A DNA stretch of 64,000 nt, taken from Bacteroidales bacterium UBA7258. GTDB lineage: Bacteria; Bacteroidota; Bacteroidia; Bacteroidales; UBA932. Positions 58,851 through 64,000 of this stretch are shown in pieces (positions within the stretch are counted from its first letter, which is position 1; each line of letters starts with the position of its first letter). Under the pieces are notes generated by a model. That model worked only from the letters and a program-made list of their open reading frames with translations, did not search any database and had not been told where the DNA came from. The DNA lies in assembly GCA_002472565.1 (NCBI GenBank), contig DKSK01000027.1, positions 225,010-289,009 on the forward strand, written 5' to 3'. A program made the translations under genes and the position numbers.

Positions 58851-58879
58851 TCGCCATGAACCTTTACGATTCATGGCGA
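58851..58879. promoter_or_regulatory. Inverted repeat at the umuC promoter
   Basis: TCGCCATGAA (58851-58860) and TTCATGGCGA (58870-58879) are perfect 10-base complements with a 9-base loop, ending 5 bases before the -7 box. Operator (for an SOS repressor, for example) or purC terminator are both possible; no T-tract follows. Confidence 0.6.
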
Positions 58880-58884
58880 TTTCG

Positions 58885-58892
58885 TACCTTTG
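58885..58892 (+). promoter_or_regulatory. TAnnTTTG -7 box abutting umuC start
   Basis: TACCTTTG ends 6 bases before the ATG at 58899, implying a leaderless or near-leaderless transcript. Confidence 0.6.
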
Positions 58893-58898
58893 CCGGAG

Positions 58899-60161
58899 AT
58901 GTACGCTCTCGCAGATTGCAACAATTTCTTCGTTTCATGCGAACGAGCCTTGCAGCCACAGCTGGAAGGCAAGCCGGTCGTCGTCCTGTCCAACAACGAT
59001 GGCTGCGTCGTGGCGAGGAGCAATGAAGCCAAGGCCATGGGCATAAAGATGGGGACGCCTTTCTTCAAGGTCAAGGACTTGGTGGACAAGGGCCTCCTGA
59101 CCGTTCGTTCTTCGAACTACACCCTCTATGGAGACCTATCCTCGAGAGTGATGTCTATTCTTTCCGGAGCTGTGCCGCGCATAGAGGTCTACTCCATAGA
59201 CGAGGCCTTCCTGATAATCGAAGGAATGGACATGACTAAAATTCCAGGGCTTTGCCATGACCTTGTATTCAAGATAAGGAAATGGACAGGCATCCCGGTA
59301 AGCATCGGAATAGCGGAGACCAAGACCCTGGCTAAGCTTGCGAGCCATTTCGCGAAGAAATACAAGGGCTACCACGGAGTCTGCGTGATCGACACTCCGG
59401 AGAAAAGGGAGAAGGCGCTCTCGCTGACCCCCGTCGGCGACATCTGGGGCGTAGGCTTCAGGATGGCCCCGAAACTAGAGAAATGTGGCATTCTCACCGC
59501 CCTGGACCTTGTGCGGCGTCCGAAGAGTTGGATAGAAAAGACCATGAGCATAACAGGCGTGAGAACCTGGATGGAGCTTCAAGGCATAGATGCGGTAGCC
59601 GACCAAGACAGGGAGCGCAGACAGTCCATCTGCACCTCAAGGTCCTTCGCGGACATGATTTCCGACGAGAAAGAGCTCTCGCTCAGGGTCTCCGACTTCG
59701 CGGCGATGTGCGCGTCAAAGCTGCGAAGAGAACATTCCGCCGCATACAAGATAAGCACCTTCGCATGGACTAACTCCTTCAGGCAGGATCTGGCCCAATA
59801 CTACCCGACCGGAACCATACATCTCCCGGTAGCCTCTTCAAACACTCCCGAGATAGTCCAGGCCGCTCTCAGAGCCCTCAGGATGATCTACAAGCCGGGA
59901 TTCCAATACAAAAGAGCCGGGGTCACCGTCTCCGACATAATAGACGCAGGCGATATCCAGGCGGCCCTTTTCGACTTCGACCAGAACCTGCGAGACAAAC
60001 AGGATGCGATTTCAAGAGTCATGGACAGCGTCAACTCCTCTGGCCGCCAGCTGCTCCGCATGGCAACACAACGCCCGGGGCATTATGCCGACGGCATCCG
60101 CCGTGACTACTGCTCCGGGCTGTATTCAACCTCGTGGACCGACTTGATAAAGGTCCACTGA
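58899..60161 (+). CDS. umuC: Y-family DNA polymerase, UmuC-like
   Basis: A 420-residue translesion polymerase. LADCNNFFVSCERALQP near residue 4 holds the first metal Asp, NNDGCVVARSNEAKAMGI the fingers, and VYSIDEAFL near residue 100 the second acidic pair. The helix-hairpin-helix follows with LTPVGDIWGVGFRMAPKLE and a little-finger and C-terminal DUF4113-like end (YADGIRRDYCSGLYSTSW). UmuC rather than DinB is indicated by the long C-terminal part. It copies damaged DNA with cleaved UmuD. ATG at 58899 follows the -7 box. Confidence 0.93.
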   Translation: MYALADCNNFFVSCERALQPQLEGKPVVVLSNNDGCVVARSNEAKAMGIKMGTPFFKVKDLVDKGLLTVRSSNYTLYGDLSSRVMSILSGAVPRIEVYSIDEAFLIIEGMDMTKIPGLCHDLVFKIRKWTGIPVSIGIAETKTLAKLASHFAKKYKGYHGVCVIDTPEKREKALSLTPVGDIWGVGFRMAPKLEKCGILTALDLVRRPKSWIEKTMSITGVRTWMELQGIDAVADQDRERRQSICTSRSFADMISDEKELSLRVSDFAAMCASKLRREHSAAYKISTFAWTNSFRQDLAQYYPTGTIHLPVASSNTPEIVQAALRALRMIYKPGFQYKRAGVTVSDIIDAGDIQAALFDFDQNLRDKQDAISRVMDSVNSSGRQLLRMATQRPGHYADGIRRDYCSGLYSTSWTDLIKVH

Positions 60162-60173
60162 GCCGTCCCCCCT

Positions 60174-60977
60174 TTATTTTCTGTTCTCCCTCTTGCCGAG
60201 CATCTCGCGGACGAGAAGCGGCTCATTGGTGGTGATGCAATCGACACCCAGATCAATCATCTTCTGGATGTCGGCCTTCTTGTTTACAGTCCAGGCGTTG
60301 ACCTCCATGCCGAGCTTATGGGCCTCCGCAACCCACTCAGGATGCTGATAGAAGGCCTTGTAGGTATAGTCTATGCCCTTGATATTGTCCGCATGGCATT
60401 CTGCCGGAGTCTTGTCAGCCTCGAGATACTGAACCATAAACTTAGGAGCGAGCGAGGCAAGATGCTTGCAGGCGGCATAGTTGAAGCTGATGAAGATCAC
60501 CCTTGAAGGCTTGAAAAGGCCATAGGCTTTGAGACGGGCGATGGCAGAATCGGCGAGCTCGACACTGCGCTCGTCGCTTCCCTGATCCTTTACTTCGAGC
60601 ACCAGGACGGTCTTCTTGGCCTTGAGGCCCTGGGCGAGATACTCGTCGAGGGTGGAGATGTTCTCCCCGTTCTTAAGCTTCTGCTCTTTGAGTGTGGCGT
60701 AGGTATTGTCATGAATCGAGACTCCGTTCACGGCAGGGTCATGGTTCACCACAATCTTGTTGTCAGATGTAAAATGGACATCGAACTCGCTGCCCCAGAA
60801 GCCATTTTCCTGTGCGGCCTTAAGGGAGGCTATGGAATTCTGGGCCTGGCCAGCGGCTTCGCATTTCCAGAATCCGCGGTGAGCGGCTATCGCAATCTTG
60901 TTGCTTTTCGCATCGGCCTGGGCCGCGGTGACGGCCATGAGCAGGCAGATTCCCAATGTTTTGAGTATTCTGTTCAT
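60174..60977 (-). CDS. Glycerophosphodiester phosphodiesterase
   Basis: A 267-residue exported GDPD-family enzyme (signal MAVTAAQADA). The active-site residues are in IAAHRGFWKCE (His-Arg), GSEFDVHFTSDNKIVVNHD (Glu, Asp, His) near residue 62, and VLEVKDQG near residue 125. It cleaves glycerophosphodiesters to glycerol-3-phosphate and an alcohol. WTVNKKADIQKMIDLGVDCI near the end is the typical last block. It uses the minus-strand promoter next to rlmN. Confidence 0.92.
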   Translation of the reverse strand: MNRILKTLGICLLMAVTAAQADAKSNKIAIAAHRGFWKCEAAGQAQNSIASLKAAQENGFWGSEFDVHFTSDNKIVVNHDPAVNGVSIHDNTYATLKEQKLKNGENISTLDEYLAQGLKAKKTVLVLEVKDQGSDERSVELADSAIARLKAYGLFKPSRVIFISFNYAACKHLASLAPKFMVQYLEADKTPAECHADNIKGIDYTYKAFYQHPEWVAEAHKLGMEVNAWTVNKKADIQKMIDLGVDCITTNEPLLVREMLGKRENRK

Positions 60978-60996
60978 AATTTGATTACATTTTCTA

Positions 60997-61004
60997 CAAA
61001 TTTA
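60997..61004 (-). promoter_or_regulatory. TAnnTTTG -7 box for glycerophosphodiesterase gene
   Basis: TAAATTTG on the minus strand, 19 bases before the ATG at 60977. Confidence 0.7.
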
Positions 61005-61050
61005 ACAATTTCCGTCCAAGATAAGATGTCCGGGACATACATATATTTAG

Positions 61051-61058
61051 TATTTTTG
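61051..61058 (+). promoter_or_regulatory. TAnnTTTG -7 box abutting rlmN start
   Basis: TATTTTTG ends 5 bases before the ATG at 61064, so the transcript may start at or near the start codon. Confidence 0.6.
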
Positions 61059-61063
61059 CGGTG

Positions 61064-62173
61064 ATGAAAAAACTTATCGGAAAAACACCTGAAGAGCTGA
61101 AGGAAATCGCCGTCAAGGCCGGGCTCCCAGCTTATGCCGGCAAGCAGCTGGCAGGATGGATATACCGCAGACATGCGAGAGAATTATCCGAGATGACTGA
61201 CATCTCGAAGGCCGGCCGTGAAGCCCTGTCGAAAGAATACACGGTAGGTGTCACTCCACCGTCGGCCTGTCAGGTTTCGACCGACGGGACGAAGAAATAT
61301 CTCTTTCCCGTTGACTGCGCCCTCGGGAGCGGCCTCAACGTCGAGGACACCGCTGGTGCGAAATTCGAGAAGAGTTCCGTCGAGGCCGTTATGATTCCGG
61401 AAGAAGACAGGAAGACCCTCTGCGTCTCCTCTCAGGCAGGCTGCAAGATGGGCTGCAAATTCTGCATGACTGGACGCCAGGGTTTCCACGGCAATCTCGA
61501 CGCCGGGGACATTATAAACCAGTTCCTTTCGGTCGAAGAGGCCGACGCCCTCACTGGAACCGTTTTCATGGGGATGGGCGAACCGCTCGACAATTTCCTC
61601 AACGTCAAGAGAGCCATAGACATCCTCACTGCGGACTGGGGCTTCGGCTGGAGCCCGAAAAGGATCACCCTGAGCTCGATAGGGGTCATCCCCAACCTGC
61701 GCCGCTATCTTGACGAGACCCGCTGCCACCTTGCCATATCCATGCACAGCCCCTTCCCGGAAGAGAGGGCGAGCATCATGCCCGTCCAGAACGCCTACCC
61801 GATCCAAGACGTTGTCAAACTGATCAGGCAGTATGACTTCAGCGGGCAGCGGAGGGTAAGTTTCGAATACACCATGTTTTCCGGTCTGAATGACGACAAG
61901 CGCCATGCAGATGCCATAATCCGCCTTCTCTCCGGACTGGAATGCCGGGTCAACCTCATCCGCTTCCACAAAATTCCGGACTTCCCCTACGTCTCAAGCG
62001 CCCAGGGGGTGATGGAGATGTTCCGCGACAGGCTCTCCGCACATGGCATAACGGCGACCATCCGCGCCTCTCGAGGCGAAGACATCTATGCGGCCTGCGG
62101 CATGCTGGCCGGGAAACATAAAGAGATGTCGGCTGGAAGACTTAATGAACAAGACCAAGAGTCTGATGAATAA
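61064..62173 (+). CDS. rlmN: 23S rRNA (adenine2503-C2)-methyltransferase RlmN
   Basis: A 369-residue radical SAM methyltransferase acting on A2503 of 23S rRNA and A37 of some tRNAs. The cluster motif is C127-x3-C131-x2-C134 in GCKMGCKFCMTGRQGFHGN. GTVFMGMGEPLDNF near residue 168 and the methyl-carrying Cys in IYAACGMLAG near the end are present. Signature RVSFEYTMFSGLND near residue 265. The GTG at 61061 is one codon upstream. It overlaps the patatin gene start by 8 bases. Confidence 0.95.
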   Translation: MKKLIGKTPEELKEIAVKAGLPAYAGKQLAGWIYRRHARELSEMTDISKAGREALSKEYTVGVTPPSACQVSTDGTKKYLFPVDCALGSGLNVEDTAGAKFEKSSVEAVMIPEEDRKTLCVSSQAGCKMGCKFCMTGRQGFHGNLDAGDIINQFLSVEEADALTGTVFMGMGEPLDNFLNVKRAIDILTADWGFGWSPKRITLSSIGVIPNLRRYLDETRCHLAISMHSPFPEERASIMPVQNAYPIQDVVKLIRQYDFSGQRRVSFEYTMFSGLNDDKRHADAIIRLLSGLECRVNLIRFHKIPDFPYVSSAQGVMEMFRDRLSAHGITATIRASRGEDIYAACGMLAGKHKEMSAGRLNEQDQESDE

Positions 62174-64000
62174 ATTATCCATCCTCATAGGCGCGCTTGC
62201 ATCGGCGCTAATTCTGGCCGTCCCCTCCGCCGCACAACGGCCTTGGGATGGCAGGAAACTAAGCTACGGCATGGAACCGGAGCAGGACAGCCTCGCTTTC
62301 CTTGAAATACGCCATAGGATGGACAGCATAAGGGAAAAGCGTCCGACCGTAGCCCTGGTACTGAGCGGAGGCGGAGCGAAGGGAGCCGCACACGTAGGGG
62401 TGATACGTTACCTTGAGAAAATAGGGATGCCGGTCGACCTCGTGGTGGGTACCAGCATGGGCGGTCTGGTCGGAGGAATTTACGCTCTCGGCTACAACGC
62501 GGACCAGATGGAGCATATTCTCAAGACGATTGACTGGGAGAGCGCCCTCAGCGACAAAGTCCCGAGAAGTTATATCTCCTATGCCCAGGCTAAGTACAAG
62601 GAGAAGTTCTTCTTCGCTCTCCCCTTCTACTACAAGAAAGACGACTACCTCCATTTCAAATCGACCTATGACAAGAGATTCGATGAGGAGCTGAAACTCT
62701 CGGCGGACGAAGGCAATTCGGTCCAGAACTACATATTCAAGGATAATCTCCTCGGCTCTCTTCCTTCAGGCTTTGTCTTCGGCCAGAATGTCAACAACAT
62801 AATATCCTCTATTACGATAGGTTACCAAGACGAGACTGATTTCTTCAAGCTGCCGATTCCTTTTGTATGCGTGGCCTCGGACATGGTTACCAGCAAGGCC
62901 AAGGTATGGACTTCCGGAAGGCTTGTCACAGCCCTGCGTTCGACCATGTCCATTCCTGGCCTCTTCGCACCGGTACGCATCGACGGCATGGTTCTGGTCG
63001 ACGGCGGAATGGTCGACAACTATCCTACCGACCTGGCTCGGAAGATGGGGGCTGATTACGTCATCGGAGTGGACTTGTCGAGCGGTTATCTGAACTACGA
63101 GGGAATCAACAACCTGGCGGACGTCCTCATGACGGGAGTCGACATGCTGGGCAGGTCTTCCTATGAGAATAATGTCAAACTTGCCGATGTCTCTGCAGCG
63201 CCGGATCTCAAAGGCTACAACATGCTCAGTTTCGGCAAAGAACAGATAGACACCATTCTGTCCAGGGGCTGGCAATGTGCCTTGGACATCGGTGAGAAGA
63301 TCAAGGCGATCAAGGCCAAGGTCGGTCCGGACACTCTCACGCTCCAGTCCGATCGCGGCTTTGAGCTGGCGAGCACCCCTGTACTCATAGACAGGATTGA
63401 AATCAGAGGGGTTTCCGACCAGGAGAGCCGCTACCTGATGAAGCTCCTCAAGGACATCCGTCCCGGAAGGAGAGTAAGCAGGAAGGACGTGGAAGACGCG
63501 ACAGCCGCTATTTTCGGCACCAATGCCTTTGACTATGTCAACTTCAAGATGGAAGGCACTAAGGAGCCGTTCAGCCTTATCTTCGACTGCAAGAAAGGGC
63601 CGGTCAACCAGCTCGGAATCGGAGGAAGGATCGACACGGAAGAGGTCGGCTCCTTACTTGTCAATCTAGGAATCAACACAAGAAGCTTAAGTGGAAGTTC
63701 CTTGAATCTGATAGGCAAGGTGTCCGTCAACCCGAGCATCAGCGCCAAATACCGTTTCAAGCTCAAAAGCGGCCACACATTCAACTTATCCAGCATGGGT
63801 AGATGGGTCAACCAGGATCAGATTTCGATCGGAGAGAGCAATTTCAAGATCGGCTATTTCAACTATAGAGCCGACTTGTATCTGTCGAATATCAAGTGGT
63901 CGAATTTTCAGCTGCAGACCGGAATCCGCTATGACTATTATCACATGAAATCGGTCATGATGGAGGGGGACGGCGGAGACTACGCCAGGGCTGGCAAGCA
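62166..64000 (+). CDS. Patatin-like phospholipase with outer-membrane barrel (partial, 3' end missing)
   Basis: At least 611 residues, still open at the window edge. Signal peptide ends at PSAAQ (ATG 62166; an ATG at 62145 is also in frame). The patatin domain has the oxyanion loop LSGGGAKGAAHVG near residue 62, the Ser in GTSMGGLVGG near residue 94, and the Asp in VDGGMVDNYP near residue 280. From about residue 400 a POTRA-like part (IDRIEIRGVSDQESRYLMK) leads into strands typical of a BamA/TpsB-type barrel (KVSVNPSISAKYRFKL). This is the layout of type Vd (PlpD-like) secreted phospholipases. Confidence 0.88.
   Translation, partial: MNKLSILIGALASALILAVPSAAQRPWDGRKLSYGMEPEQDSLAFLEIRHRMDSIREKRPTVALVLSGGGAKGAAHVGVIRYLEKIGMPVDLVVGTSMGGLVGGIYALGYNADQMEHILKTIDWESALSDKVPRSYISYAQAKYKEKFFFALPFYYKKDDYLHFKSTYDKRFDEELKLSADEGNSVQNYIFKDNLLGSLPSGFVFGQNVNNIISSITIGYQDETDFFKLPIPFVCVASDMVTSKAKVWTSGRLVTALRSTMSIPGLFAPVRIDGMVLVDGGMVDNYPTDLARKMGADYVIGVDLSSGYLNYEGINNLADVLMTGVDMLGRSSYENNVKLADVSAAPDLKGYNMLSFGKEQIDTILSRGWQCALDIGEKIKAIKAKVGPDTLTLQSDRGFELASTPVLIDRIEIRGVSDQESRYLMKLLKDIRPGRRVSRKDVEDATAAIFGTNAFDYVNFKMEGTKEPFSLIFDCKKGPVNQLGIGGRIDTEEVGSLLVNLGINTRSLSGSSLNLIGKVSVNPSISAKYRFKLKSGHTFNLSSMGRWVNQDQISIGESNFKIGYFNYRADLYLSNIKWSNFQLQTGIRYDYYHMKSVMMEGDGGDYARAGK

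Noticed and set aside
1..64000. tRNA, rRNA or insertion sequence genes
   Set aside because: All gaps above about 80 bases were read on both strands for T-loop sequences, rRNA motifs and transposase-like frames; none was found.

Overview
The window is a stretch of a Bacteroidota chromosome, most likely order Bacteroidales. Three things point there: about twenty genes are preceded by the Bacteroidota sigma-ABfr -7 box TAnnTTTG, Shine-Dalgarno sites are weak, and several families are largely Bacteroidota-restricted (DUF3822, DUF4293, FKBP lipoproteins, patatin-barrel proteins). GC is roughly 50-58 percent in most of the window (judged by eye and from a few hand-counted lines), so an Alistipes-like or other higher-GC Bacteroidales lineage fits; the genus is inference. 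No rRNA, tRNA, CRISPR array, insertion sequence or prophage was seen.

Left part (1-36.4 kb), mostly core genes: a partial cstA; a HerA/YjgR-type ATPase; a minus-strand operon nrnA, two FKBP lipoproteins, MATE transporter, cytidylate-kinase-like protein, serine hydrolase; a plus-strand operon ending in rsmD; dnaK; a RluA-type pseudouridine synthase; a membrane AraC-type regulator; a minus-strand operon of SPOR lipoprotein, a degenerate M28 peptidase fused to a TonB C-terminal domain, leuS and two yitT paralogues; a plus-strand run DUF389, CapA-like, phoH, rhodanese-metallohydrolase and a secreted protein; gyrA with a TPR protein; clpC; a HAD phosphatase, AI-2E-family transporter and esterase.

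Accessory part (37.8-41.7 kb): a 33-bp tandem repeat supplies the promoter of a DUF4143-type ATPase. Next to it, in strikingly AT-rich DNA, lies a minus-strand cluster whose first element is the frameshifted remnant of an RHS-associated protein with a JAB-like toxin tail. Two distantly paralogous secreted proteins and an otherwise overlooked 43-residue membrane protein follow. This is the part most likely to hold an undescribed module, possibly toxin and immunity in decay.

Right part (41.7-64 kb): a membrane LytTR regulator faces a type II fatty-acid cluster fabH-fabK-fabF-fabZ. Then come a minus-strand operon (GNAT-like protein, prfA, queF, Ig-like lipoprotein), an acyl-CoA:carboxylate CoA-transferase, and a minus-strand operon pgi, radical SAM/SPASM maturase, mazG. 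A GC-rich block (about 65 percent) begins inside the CoA-transferase gene and ends near pgi, which suggests recombination. umuD- and umuC-like SOS polymerase genes follow but are split by mtgA and purC; then a glycerophosphodiesterase, rlmN and a patatin-type outer-membrane protein that runs off the window.

Small genes proposed here from promoter, signal or membrane evidence lie at 33371-33505, 39351-39482 and 56743-56877.
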